From positions 636,977 to 700,976 of the forward strand of contig CAZVPI010000001.1 in NCBI GenBank assembly GCA_964628035.1: DNA of 64,000 nt, read 5' to 3'. Source of the DNA: UBA2199 sp964628035 (GTDB taxonomy: Bacteria > Acidobacteriota > Aminicenantia > UBA2199). Shown piece after piece: positions 49,514-58,003 of the stretch. Below the pieces are notes generated by a model, which did no database searches, had not been told where the DNA came from, and was given only the letters and a program-made list of their open reading frames with translations. How positions within the stretch are numbered: position 1 is the first letter of the stretch; each line of letters starts with the position of its first letter. The translations under genes were made by a program, and so were the position numbers.

Positions 49514-50602
49514 ATGGTGAAAATGGAAAAGAAAGTGTATTCGGTCATCGCGGGCACGGGGTCGCACATCCCCGAGCGGCGCGTGTTGAACGGCGATTTC
49601 CTGGGCCGGACGTTTTTCGACGCCAATGGCGAGAAGCTGAAGAAAAGCAACCAGGAGACGATCGACAAGCTCGCCGAGATCACCGGCATCCGCGAGCGGC
49701 GCTACGCCGAGGACGGCCAGCTGGCCTCCGATCTCGCCCACCTGGCCGCCGCCGACGCCCTGGGCTCGTCGGGGATCGACAAGGAATCGCTGGACTACCT
49801 CATCGTGGCCCACAACTTCGGCGACGTGCGCCAGGGAAATGTCCGTTCCGATTTCGTCCCATCGCTGGCCTCGCGGGTCAAGCACAAGCTGAAGATCGCC
49901 AATCCCAGGACCGTGGCCTACGACCTGCCCTTCGGCTGCCCGGGCTGGCTGCAGGGGGTGATCCAGGCCGACTACTACCTGCGCTCCGGCGACGCCCGGC
50001 GGGCGCTGGTCATCGGCGCCGAGACCCTCTCGCGCATCTACGACCCCAGCGACCGCGACAGCATGATCTACGCCGACGGCGCCGGCGCCGTCCTCCTCGA
50101 GGCCCGGCAGAGCGATGCGCCGGTGGGCATCCTGGCCCACGCCGCGCGCACCGACGCCATCGAACACGCCTACATGCTGTGGATGGGACCGTCCTACGAC
50201 CCCGGCCACGCCGGCGACGAGCTGTACCTGAAGATGGACGGCCACAAGCTCTACGAGTACGCCCTGAAGACGGTGCCGCTGGTGGCCAAGGAGTGCGTGG
50301 AGAAGGCCGGGCTGGCCATTGCCGACATCCGCAAGGTCCTGATCCACCAGGCCAACGAGAAGATGGACGAGGCCATCCTCAAGCGCCTGTACAAGATCTG
50401 CGGCGGCGAGTACAGGCCCGAGATCATGCCCATGATCATCTCCTGGCTGGGCAACAGCTCGGTGGCCACCGTGCCCACCCTCCTCGACCTGCTGCTCAAG
50501 GGCCGGCTTCCGGGCCATGCCGTCGCCTCCGGCGACGCCATCGTCCTGACCTCGGTGGGCGCCGGCATGAACATCAACGCCGCCGTGTACCGCCTGCCCT
50601 GA
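49514..50602 (+). CDS. 3-oxoacyl-ACP synthase III (FabH/KAS III-like)
   Basis: 362 residues from the ATG at 49514 (an in-frame ATG at 49523 is equally possible; no strong Shine-Dalgarno at either). The thiolase-fold triad is complete: C142 (FGCPGW), H278 (LIHQANEK) and N314 (WLGNSSVA). In fatty-acid synthesis KAS III condenses acetyl-CoA with malonyl-ACP. Standalone copies away from fab genes often make other beta-keto or 'head' products, and this one has no acyl-carrier or reductase neighbours here. The assignment as a housekeeping FabH is therefore uncertain. Confidence 0.9.
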   Translation: MVKMEKKVYSVIAGTGSHIPERRVLNGDFLGRTFFDANGEKLKKSNQETIDKLAEITGIRERRYAEDGQLASDLAHLAAADALGSSGIDKESLDYLIVAHNFGDVRQGNVRSDFVPSLASRVKHKLKIANPRTVAYDLPFGCPGWLQGVIQADYYLRSGDARRALVIGAETLSRIYDPSDRDSMIYADGAGAVLLEARQSDAPVGILAHAARTDAIEHAYMLWMGPSYDPGHAGDELYLKMDGHKLYEYALKTVPLVAKECVEKAGLAIADIRKVLIHQANEKMDEAILKRLYKICGGEYRPEIMPMIISWLGNSSVATVPTLLDLLLKGRLPGHAVASGDAIVLTSVGAGMNINAAVYRLP

Positions 50603-50606
50603 GGGG

Positions 50607-50635
50607 TTGACAAGCGCCTTCCTTTGTTCCAGAAT
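50607..50635 (+). promoter_or_regulatory. Promoter of the Dps-like ferritin gene
   Basis: Perfect -35 TTGACA (50607-50612), 17-bp spacer, -10 CAGAAT (50630-50635), 65 bp before the start codon. Confidence 0.55.
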
Positions 50636-50700
50636 GGCGTCATCCCGGGCGCAAGCCGGCGGAGTTTGCGGAACAAAAAAGAACAAGGAGAAATCAACCA

Positions 50701-51191
50701 TGGGAACCAAGGGAAAGGCGATCGTGGGCGTCAACGTCGATGAGCTGCTCAAGATGCTGAACAAGGCCTATGCCGACGAGTGGCTGGCCTACTACCAATA
50801 CTGGGTCGGGGCCAAGGTGGCCGTCGGCCGCATGCGCGGCATCGTCGCCGGCGAGCTCGAGGAGCACGCCGGCGAGGAGCTGAAGCACGCCGTCATGCTG
50901 ACCGAGCGCATCATCACCCTGGGCGGCACGCCGCTGCTGACCCCCCAGGACCTGCTCAAGGAATCGGGCTGCGGCTACGACGCCCCCAGCAACCCCGACA
51001 CCCGGAAGCTGGTGGAGCAGAACATCAAGGGCGAGCAGTGCGCCATCATGACCTACAAGAAGATCCTCGATTTCGTCGAAGGCAAGGACCCCGTCACCTA
51101 TCACATCATCCTGGAGATCCTCGAGGACGAGATCGAGCACGAGGAGGACCTGGAGGCGCTGCTGGCCGACATGGCCGTCCCGGCCAAGTAG
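50701..51191 (+). CDS. Dps-like ferritin (thioferritin/DPSL-type)
   Basis: 163 residues, AAGGAG 8 bp before the ATG. A four-helix ferritin-like bundle with diiron ligands E27, E60, H63, E112, E144/E146 and H147. Two cysteines near the site (C91 in GCGYD and C114 in GEQCAI) match the pattern of archaeal/bacterial Dps-like 'thioferritins', which protect against hydrogen peroxide. No ferredoxin or haem-binding Met like bacterioferritin. Its own promoter lies in the gap after the KAS III-like gene. Confidence 0.85.
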
Positions 51192-51243
51192 GCATCCCTT
51201 CCGCTTGCCGCGCCGGCCGCGGGAGCGGGTGGCTAGGGCGGGG

Positions 51244-52131
51244 ATGCCGATGACGCGCGCCCTGCGCCGGGCCCTGGCCGAGCCCCATCCTTTCGCCTCG
51301 GCGGTTTCCACTCCGCTGCTGTACGGGCTGGGCACCGGTCTGTTCATCTTCCTTTTCTTTTCCCTGTTCCAGCCCCTCGGCTTCTCGCTCCTGCCCGTCC
51401 TGCCCCGACGCTTCCTCTTTGCCGGCTACGGCCTGATCACCGCCCTGGCCATCGCCGCCAACGGCCTGCTGCTGCCGCGGCTGCTGCCGCGCCTCTTCCG
51501 CGAGGAGCGCTGGACCCTGGGTCGCCAGCTGCTGTGGATGTCCTGGGTCACCCTGACCGTCGCCCTGGGCGCCTATGCCTGGTCCGGGGCGGTGTGCGGC
51601 CGCTTCGGCCTGCCGGACGGCTGGGTGCAGCCGCGGACCATCGTGCTCGATACCTTCCTGATCGCTCTCATCCCCGTCACCGTCATCTCCCTGGCCAACG
51701 CCTCCCGGCTGCGGCGGCGCAGCGCCGTTGCCGTCGTGGAGGCCAACCGCCTCCTGGAGGGTCCTGCGGCTGTCTCCGCCGCCGTGCGCGTGGAGATCGT
51801 GGCCGAGAACGGCAGTGATTGGCTGCGCCTGCCCCTGGACGAACTGCTCGCCGTCCAGTCCGAGGAGAATTATGTCCGCGTCCATGTCGTTGCCGGCAGC
51901 ACGGCGCCGGCGCTGCTGCGCAGCAGCCTGGACCGGGTGGAAAGGCAGCTCCGTCCCCGTCACCCCCACCTGTTCCGCTGCCACCGCGCCTGGATCGTCA
52001 ACCTCTCGCGCATCGCCCGCGTCGAGGGCAACGCCCAGGGGCTGAAACTCTCCCTCTCGGGAGGCAACGTCGTCGTGCCGGTGGCCAGGCGCGCCATCGG
52101 CGAATTCCGCCGCGCCCTGGCCGGTCGCTAG
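51244..52131 (+). CDS. Membrane-bound LytTR-type transcription regulator
   Basis: 295 residues; starts at 51244 or 51250 (weak ribosome site for both). Four N-terminal transmembrane segments (about 20-45, 55-80, 90-115, 130-150) are joined to a C-terminal LytTR DNA-binding domain (about 185-290; VQSEENYVRVH, then 'RCHRAWIVNLSRIARVE'). No receiver or kinase domain is present, so the membrane part itself is probably the sensor. LytTR proteins bind direct repeats upstream of target genes, often for bacteriocin, virulence or competence. Next to a CPBP-family protease gene in the same direction. Confidence 0.85.
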   Translation: MPMTRALRRALAEPHPFASAVSTPLLYGLGTGLFIFLFFSLFQPLGFSLLPVLPRRFLFAGYGLITALAIAANGLLLPRLLPRLFREERWTLGRQLLWMSWVTLTVALGAYAWSGAVCGRFGLPDGWVQPRTIVLDTFLIALIPVTVISLANASRLRRRSAVAVVEANRLLEGPAAVSAAVRVEIVAENGSDWLRLPLDELLAVQSEENYVRVHVVAGSTAPALLRSSLDRVERQLRPRHPHLFRCHRAWIVNLSRIARVEGNAQGLKLSLSGGNVVVPVARRAIGEFRRALAGR

Positions 52132-52232
52132 ACACCCGCTTACCTTGCCCCTCGTCACAAGGGCTTGCCCTCCGTCCCAAGACCCCTTTACAGCCCTGAT
52201 GTCCATGGTAGGCTGGAGGCGAGGAGGAATCC

Positions 52233-53135
52233 ATGAATCCCATTTCCGGCAAGCGCTCGTTTGTCAGGCTCGCGGCCTGGGCCGCGATGCTGGCCGTTTC
52301 CGACCTGCCCGACATCCTGATCACCCGCCTGGGAGCGGAGCCGCCGTCCTGGCTGCCCTGGGGCAAGGCCGCCTTCCTGGCGGCGTTCCTGGGCCTGGCC
52401 CTGCTCGTGCGCGGCATGCGCCCGCTCCGGCAGTACGCCCTGGCGCTGCTCACCCTGTTCCTGGCACTGGGACTGACGGGGCTGGCGCGCTGGAGCCAAT
52501 GGTTCCAGGCCCGCTTCAACGCCCCCGGCACCCCGTATTTCAAGGGCTTCGCGGCGCTGATGGTCCTGGACATCCTGGTCGCCCTGGCGGTGCTGGCCGT
52601 CCTCTGGCTCATGAAGGGCGACCGCCGCGCCTTCTTCCTGGCCCGGGGCGACCTGCGGGCGCCGGTCGAGCCGATTCCCTGGCTGGGGATCAGGAAGGGG
52701 GAATCCTGGCGGGCCTTCGCCTGGATCTTCGGCGGCATCGCCGCCCTGGCCGTTGCCGTGCCGACGTTCCTCGCCGCCAGGCCTTCGGGTGCGACCCTGC
52801 TGCGCGCCCTGCCCATGTTGCCCGCCGCCGCGGGGTTGGCCGCGGTCAACGCCTTCACCGAGGAGGCCTATTTCCGCTGCAGCCTTCTGTCGACCCTGCA
52901 CGAGGTCATCGGCCGCGGCCACACGCTGGCGCTCATCCTGGTCTTCTTCGGCCTGAGCCACTGGCTGCACGGCTCGCCCTCCGGCGTCGTCGGCTTCGCC
53001 ATGACCGGCTTCCTGGCCTGGATCATGGCCCGCGCCATGCTGGACACCCGCGGCCTGCTCGCCCCCTGGATCATCCACTTCCTCCCCGACGTGGTGGTTT
53101 TCTTCTCCTACGCGTTGGCGTATGTCCGAGCATGA
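52233..53135 (+). CDS. CPBP-family intramembrane metalloprotease
   Basis: 300 residues, eight or so transmembrane segments, with the CPBP (Abi/CAAX prenyl protease) motifs: TEEAYFR (EExxxR), FGLSHWLHG (FxxxH) and HFLPD (HxxxB). Such glutamate-type proteases cut within the membrane, process small peptides, or act as immunity proteins. Gene is about 100 bp after the LytTR regulator, which may control it (inference from order). Confidence 0.86.
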   Translation: MNPISGKRSFVRLAAWAAMLAVSDLPDILITRLGAEPPSWLPWGKAAFLAAFLGLALLVRGMRPLRQYALALLTLFLALGLTGLARWSQWFQARFNAPGTPYFKGFAALMVLDILVALAVLAVLWLMKGDRRAFFLARGDLRAPVEPIPWLGIRKGESWRAFAWIFGGIAALAVAVPTFLAARPSGATLLRALPMLPAAAGLAAVNAFTEEAYFRCSLLSTLHEVIGRGHTLALILVFFGLSHWLHGSPSGVVGFAMTGFLAWIMARAMLDTRGLLAPWIIHFLPDVVVFFSYALAYVRA

Positions 53136-53142
53136 AGGATGT

Positions 53143-53168
53143 TTCGTAATTCGTGATTCGTAATTCGC
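53143..53168 (+). repeat. Heptamer repeat (TTCGTAA type), left arm
   Basis: Units TTCGTAA, TTCGTGA, TTCGTAA, TTCGC, 7 bp after the CPBP gene stop. Inverted relative to 53261-53288. Confidence 0.7.
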
Positions 53169-53260
53169 TGGGAAACAGCGAGAGAACGAGCTCTGGCCTT
53201 GTCGAATGGGGAATGTCACGAAGTGGAACGGCAATGGATCGGGGTTTTCCTTTTCGAAGC

Positions 53261-53288
53261 ACGAATTACGGATTACGCATCACGGATG
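53261..53288 (-). repeat. Heptamer repeat (TTCGTAA type), right arm
   Basis: Units ACGAATT, ACGGATT, ACGCATC, ACGGATG: the inverted partner of 53143-53168. The pair spans the gap between two convergent genes. Confidence 0.7.
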
Positions 53289-53297
53289 CCGGCTATA

Positions 53298-54068
53298 TCA
53301 GGCGTTGTCCGAAAGTATGTATTCCTTTCTCTCAAAGATGAACACGGCAATATAAAGGAAGAGCGCGCCGGCGGCCAGCAGGGTGAGGACCGACTGCAGC
53401 GGTGGCGAGGGCTGCAGCTGGAAGGCCAGGATGGATTCCTGGCGCGGCGGGATGGGCAGCAACGACTTGACCCAGTGGGCGATGGTGAACTTCTGGGTGA
53501 CGCCCGGGAAGAACTGCACCACGCTCTCCCAGCCGAACACGAAGAAAAGGCCGAGCAGGATCGACTTGCGCATGAAGGCGCCCAGGGCGGTGAACAGGGC
53601 GCCGTAGCAGGCCAGGGCCAGCAGCGCAACGCCCAGGAAGATGCCCAACTGCCCCCAGGCCTGCGGATCGCCCAGGCGGTGCAGGGCGCCGGCCAGGAAA
53701 CTGAGCAGGAAACCGCCGCCGACGAGCAGGGCGGTGACCAGCAGTGCGGCCAAAAACTTGCCCAGCAGCACGGCGCGGCGGCGCACCGGCACGGTGGTCA
53801 GGTAAACCAGCGTCTTGCCCTCCAGCTCCTCGTTGACGACCGAGGAGCCGAAGAAGAGGGCCAGCAGCGGGATCAGCAGCTGGAAGTAGAGGGAGAGGAG
53901 GAGGTGGCTGAAGAAGCCGTCGATCTCGCCGGGTTCCAGCACGCGCACCAGCAGCGTCAGCAGCAGCGGCGCCAATGCCAGCAGGATGAAGACGCGGGTG
54001 CGCTTGGCGCGCAGGCCGGAGCGGAAGAAACTGGCGAAGAGGACGCGCAGGGCTTGGAGGTCGTTCAT
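53298..54068 (-). CDS. ABC-2-type permease, second of operon
   Basis: 256 residues, six transmembrane helices, ABC-2 transporter type (SVVNEELEGKTLVYLTTVPVRRR segment, cytoplasmic loops with Arg/Lys). Last gene of the four-gene ABC operon 56764-53298; its ATG (54068) lies 2 bp beyond the stop of the second ATPase. Pairs with the second ATPase (inference from order). Substrate unknown. Confidence 0.85.
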   Translation of the reverse strand: MNDLQALRVLFASFFRSGLRAKRTRVFILLALAPLLLTLLVRVLEPGEIDGFFSHLLLSLYFQLLIPLLALFFGSSVVNEELEGKTLVYLTTVPVRRRAVLLGKFLAALLVTALLVGGGFLLSFLAGALHRLGDPQAWGQLGIFLGVALLALACYGALFTALGAFMRKSILLGLFFVFGWESVVQFFPGVTQKFTIAHWVKSLLPIPPRQESILAFQLQPSPPLQSVLTLLAAGALFLYIAVFIFERKEYILSDNA

Positions 54069-54070
54069 GG

Positions 54071-54997
54071 TCACGTCCCGATCAGGTAGTCGAAGACCGC
54101 CTGCAGGTTGTCGTCGGGCGAGGTGATTTCCTGGACGTCCAGGCTCTCCACGGCGATGAGGTCCATCAGGGCGGCGAAGAACTGGTCGCGCTGGCCGGTT
54201 TGGACGGTCAGCCCGCCGCCGTCGGCGGCGAACTCGACGCTGCGCACGAATTCGCCGGGCAACAGGCGGCCGGCCAGCTCGCGCGGCCGCGGGCAGCGGA
54301 TGGAGACCTGGTGCGGATGGCTGTCGATCAGGCCGCGGATGCGGTGGATGTCGCCGCGGGCGAAGATTTTGCCCTGGTGGATGAGGACGATCTCGCTGGT
54401 CATGGCCTCGATCTCGGGCAGGATGTGCGAGGAGACGATCACCGTGCGGCCCTGGCGGCCGTATTCCTTGATCAGGCGGATGATCTGGATGCGCCACAGG
54501 GGGTCGACGCCGCGCAGCGGCTCGTCGAGCAGCAGCACCTCGGGCTCGTGCAGGATGCTCGCCGCCAGGCGCAGGCGCTGGCGCATGCCGAAGCTGTAGC
54601 CGCGGATCGGCCGCTCCCGGCTTTCCAGCAGGCCGACGGTGGCCAGCGCCTTCTCCGTCCTGGCCGCCGCCGCCGCTCCGGCGAAGCCGTGCAGGCGGGC
54701 CAGCAGGCCCAGGAAGCCGGCGCCGCTCATCTCCATGTAGGCGCTGTCGTGCTCGGGGCAGAAGCCGACGCGCCGGAACAGGCGGGGGTTGCCGAAGGCC
54801 GCCTCGCCAAGGAGGCGCAGCGTGCCGATCTTGGGCTTGAGCTGGCCGGCGGCGATCTTCAGGAAGGTCGACTTGCCGGCGCCGTTGGGCCCGAGCAGGC
54901 CGGTGACGCCGTTGCCGATCTCCAGGTTGATGTCGCTGATGCCCAGGATGTTGCCGTACCACTTGCTGAGCTTCTCGGCCTGGAGGACGGGGGTCAT
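54071..54997 (-). CDS. ABC transporter ATP-binding protein, second of operon
   Basis: 308 residues. Walker A GPNGAGKST, Walker B VLLLDEPLRGVD and the H-loop SSHIL are clear, but the signature is YSFGMRQRL instead of LSGGQ. A roughly 80-residue C-terminal extension (from SHPHQVSIRCPRP) may contact the permease. ATGA overlap with the upstream permease gene. Confidence 0.88.
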   Translation of the reverse strand: MTPVLQAEKLSKWYGNILGISDINLEIGNGVTGLLGPNGAGKSTFLKIAAGQLKPKIGTLRLLGEAAFGNPRLFRRVGFCPEHDSAYMEMSGAGFLGLLARLHGFAGAAAAARTEKALATVGLLESRERPIRGYSFGMRQRLRLAASILHEPEVLLLDEPLRGVDPLWRIQIIRLIKEYGRQGRTVIVSSHILPEIEAMTSEIVLIHQGKIFARGDIHRIRGLIDSHPHQVSIRCPRPRELAGRLLPGEFVRSVEFAADGGGLTVQTGQRDQFFAALMDLIAVESLDVQEITSPDDNLQAVFDYLIGT

Positions 54998-55848
54998 GCC
55001 TCCTCCTCGGCCCGGCGGATGCGCCAGCACAGCAGCCAGTAGCTCAAGGCGGAGAGGACCAGCGGCAGCAGCAGCGACAGCCAGGCGGGAAAGCGGTAGG
55101 CCGGCTTGACCGCGAAGAGGAAGCTCCCCAGCTGGCTGATGTTGCCCGGGATCGAGAAGAGGAAGAAATAGTCGCTCTTGAAGATGCTCTTCAGGATCAC
55201 GGCCAGGTTGTTGGAGAAGAGATAGACCAGGAAGATGGTGATCTGCACGAACTTGGTGTTGGGGCTCAGGCTGGACAGGGCCAGCGTCAGCAGGGCCAGG
55301 CAGCCGGCCACGACCAGCGGCATGGCCAGGACGGCCAGCAGCAGCAGGGGCGACACGGCCAGGCTGCCGGTGAAGAGCATCTTGAACAGCAGCAGCAGGA
55401 CGCCGGGCAGCAGCGTGAAGGCCAGCAGATAGAACAGCAGGACGCCGAGCTTGCCCCGCAGGTAGTCGCAACGGGAAAGGGGGCGGGAGAAGTAGAGGGG
55501 AAAGGCCTTGAAGCGCAGGTCGGCCGAGACCAGTTCGGCGCCGGCGAAGGCGCAGAGCACGAACAGCATGAAGACGAGGAAGCCGTTGGCGTAGAAGGTC
55601 TTGAACAGCTCGGCGTCGCTGCGCAGCATGCGCACCAGCTCGCCGAGGATCTTCAGCTCCGGCTTGGTGGAGGCGTAGACCGCGACCAGGAAGACGAAGA
55701 ACGAGGAGGCGGACAGGGAGAACACCAGCTTGGAGAATTTCTTGCGGAAGACCGTGCGGATGCCCTGGCGGGCGATCGGCCGCCAGCGCCGGCCGCCCTC
55801 GGCCAGCTCGCCCTCCCAGCGGCGGTAGCCCTTTTCCCTAATTTCCAT
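54994..55848 (-). CDS. ABC-2-type permease, first of operon
   Basis: 284 residues. A cytoplasmic N-terminus (about 1-35, GYRRWEGELAEG) is typical of ABC-2 permeases that begin MxxR-KGYRxWEG. Six transmembrane helices follow. Overlaps the first ATPase gene by 11 bp and the second ATPase gene by 4 bp. Confidence 0.87.
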   Translation of the reverse strand: MEIREKGYRRWEGELAEGGRRWRPIARQGIRTVFRKKFSKLVFSLSASSFFVFLVAVYASTKPELKILGELVRMLRSDAELFKTFYANGFLVFMLFVLCAFAGAELVSADLRFKAFPLYFSRPLSRCDYLRGKLGVLLFYLLAFTLLPGVLLLLFKMLFTGSLAVSPLLLLAVLAMPLVVAGCLALLTLALSSLSPNTKFVQITIFLVYLFSNNLAVILKSIFKSDYFFLFSIPGNISQLGSFLFAVKPAYRFPAWLSLLLPLVLSALSYWLLCWRIRRAEEEA

Positions 55849-56764
55849 GGTGGTTGCGAATGACGTCCATGAAGGCGTCCTCCAGCGAGGTGCGGCTCTG
55901 GCGGAAATGGCGGATCTGCGCCCCCGTCTCCCGGGCCAGGCGGAACAGGGCCGCCGGCTCGGCGTCGGCCGGCAGGGTGACGTGCAGCAGCGCCTGGTCC
56001 CGCTCCTCGAGACGCCACTGCCGCTGGCGCAGGGCGGCGGCGAACGCCGCCGTGTCTCCGACCGCCTTGATCTCGAACACGTGGCGCTGGTCCTTTTTCA
56101 GGTCGGCGATGACCCCCTCGGCGGCGACGCGCCCCCCGTTCATGATGACCACCTGGCGGCAGGCGCTCTCGATGTCGGGCAGCAGGTGCGAGGAGAGGAT
56201 GATGTTCATGCTGCCCTTGGCTGCGATGTCGCGGATGAGCTCCAGCATGTCCTTGCGGCCGGCGGGGTCCATGCCCGAGGTGGGCTCGTCGAGCAGCAGC
56301 AGCCGCGGGTCATGGACCAGGGCCTGGGCCAGCTTCAGGCGCTGCTTCATGCCGGTGGAATAGGTCTCGACCTGGCGGTAGCGCGATTCCTCCAGCCCCA
56401 CGTAGTAGAGGACGTCGTGGGCGCGCTTCATGGCCTCTTGGCGAGGCATGCCGCTCAGCTCGCCCAGGTAGGCGGTGAGGGAAACGGCGTCCATTCCCGG
56501 CACCAGGCAGTCGCTCTCGGGCATGTAGCCGACGGCGCGGCGCAGCGCCCGGCTGCGCGCGCCCAAAGGCTGGCCCATGACCTTCCCGCCGCCGGCGGCT
56601 GGGCGCAGGAAACCGAGCAGCAGCTTCATCAGCGTCGTCTTGCCGGCGCCGTTGGGGCCGAGCAGGCCGAACACGCCCGGCGGCAGCGACAGCGACACGT
56701 CGCGGATGGCCTCGACGGCGCCGTAGCGGAACGACACGTTTTCCAGGCGGATGATGGTTTCCAT
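55838..56764 (-). CDS. ABC transporter ATP-binding protein, first of operon
   Basis: 308 residues with Walker A GPNGAGKTT, the signature YSTGMKQRL, Walker B LLLLDEPTSGMD and a C-terminal region of about 90 residues. The fold fits ABC-2 exporter ATPases (CcmA/NatA type). First gene of the ABC operon; divergent from the lipoprotein gene at 56911. The combination of two ATPases and two permeases could form one heteromeric exporter or two separate ones. Confidence 0.9.
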   Translation of the reverse strand: METIIRLENVSFRYGAVEAIRDVSLSLPPGVFGLLGPNGAGKTTLMKLLLGFLRPAAGGGKVMGQPLGARSRALRRAVGYMPESDCLVPGMDAVSLTAYLGELSGMPRQEAMKRAHDVLYYVGLEESRYRQVETYSTGMKQRLKLAQALVHDPRLLLLDEPTSGMDPAGRKDMLELIRDIAAKGSMNIILSSHLLPDIESACRQVVIMNGGRVAAEGVIADLKKDQRHVFEIKAVGDTAAFAAALRQRQWRLEERDQALLHVTLPADAEPAALFRLARETGAQIRHFRQSRTSLEDAFMDVIRNHHGN

Positions 56765-56910
56765 GGACGTACATTCGCTATACGTGCGGCCGGCGGCGAA
56801 AGTTCCGACGCGGCGGCCGGCGGCGGAACCGTTTTCTTTTTTTTTTTCGTTATGCTAGTATAGGGCGCCGACGGCAGGCTTGCCGCCTGACCGCGCCAAG
56901 GAGTGCAAAC

Positions 56911-57951
56911 ATGAAAAAACTGTGGTTGGCGTTACCCCTGATCCTGGTCCTGTTGCTGCTGGCCCCGGCCTGCAAGAAGAAGGCCGGCGCGCCGGCTGGC
57001 GGCGATGACCTTCTGGCCATGCTCCCCGAGGGTCCGGTCATGGTCATGGCCTTCGATTTCCAGCGCTTCGCGACCTTGAGCTTTTTCGACAAGGCGTTGA
57101 AGGAGAACTTCCAGAAGGGCGCCCGGGCCCAGGCCGGGGCGGCCTTCAAGGACTACCAGGATTTCGTGCAACAGACCGGCATCGACCTGCAGAAGGATGT
57201 CCATGCGGTGGTCGCGGCCGTCTACGGGAGCTTCGAGGACAAGAATCCCGACGCCCTCGGCGTGGTCAGCCTGACCTATGACGAGGCCAAGCTGCTGGCC
57301 GCCCTGCGCAAGCAGGGGGGCATCGCCGCCGAGGAGTCCTACGGCGGCCTCACCCTCTACGCCCTCAAGGGCGACGACAAGGGCAGGGAAATGCGCCTGG
57401 CCTTCCTGAACAAGAACTGCATCCTGGCCGGCTCGGCCGGGCCGCTGAAAAGGGCCGTTGATCTGGCGGCCAAGAAGGGCAAAAGCGTGCTGAAGAGCCC
57501 GGAGATGATGAAGTACGTCAACCAGGTGGACAAGAAGAACATGTTCTGGCTGGCCCTGGCGGCCATCCCCGGCAAGGCCAAGCAAGCCCCGGCCGGGGGC
57601 ATGATGCCCATCGACCTGAGCAAGGCCGAGGCCTTCACCGCCGTCGCCGACTTCAAGGACAAGGTGCTGTCGGGCGAATTGCGCCTGATCTCGCCCAACG
57701 AGGCGGGCAACAAGCAGATCGCCGACATGCTCAACGGCCTGAAGGCCATGGCCGCCATGGGCGCCGCCAAGGAGCCCGAGCTGGGGCAGCTGCTCAACGG
57801 CCTGCAGCTGGACTCGACGGCCGACCACGTCAGGCTGACCTTCCGCCTGCCCGAGGACCTGCTCAACAAGCTGGGCGAGAAGGCCAAGTCCAAGGCCCAG
57901 GGCATGATGGCGCCGGCCATGCCGGGGGCGGCCGAGCCGTCCTACGAGTAA
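56911..57951 (+). CDS. Lipoprotein of unknown function
   Basis: 346 residues. AAGGAG lies 8 bp before the ATG. A signal segment ends in a lipobox (LLLLAPAC, Cys about 21) followed by CKKKAGAP, so it is a lipoprotein. The body is alpha/beta with a Lys/Ala-rich character and segments like 'VAAVYGSFEDKNPDALGVVSLTYDEAKLLAALRK' (partial). This pattern recalls DUF3352-type exported proteins with two similar halves, but I cannot assign it. The MscS gene follows after 52 bp in the same direction. Confidence 0.8.
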   Translation: MKKLWLALPLILVLLLLAPACKKKAGAPAGGDDLLAMLPEGPVMVMAFDFQRFATLSFFDKALKENFQKGARAQAGAAFKDYQDFVQQTGIDLQKDVHAVVAAVYGSFEDKNPDALGVVSLTYDEAKLLAALRKQGGIAAEESYGGLTLYALKGDDKGREMRLAFLNKNCILAGSAGPLKRAVDLAAKKGKSVLKSPEMMKYVNQVDKKNMFWLALAAIPGKAKQAPAGGMMPIDLSKAEAFTAVADFKDKVLSGELRLISPNEAGNKQIADMLNGLKAMAAMGAAKEPELGQLLNGLQLDSTADHVRLTFRLPEDLLNKLGEKAKSKAQGMMAPAMPGAAEPSYE

Positions 57952-58003
57952 GCGCGGCTGCTCCTGAGCGGAGGCGCCGCCGCGCCGCCGGGAGGCTCCT
58001 GCC

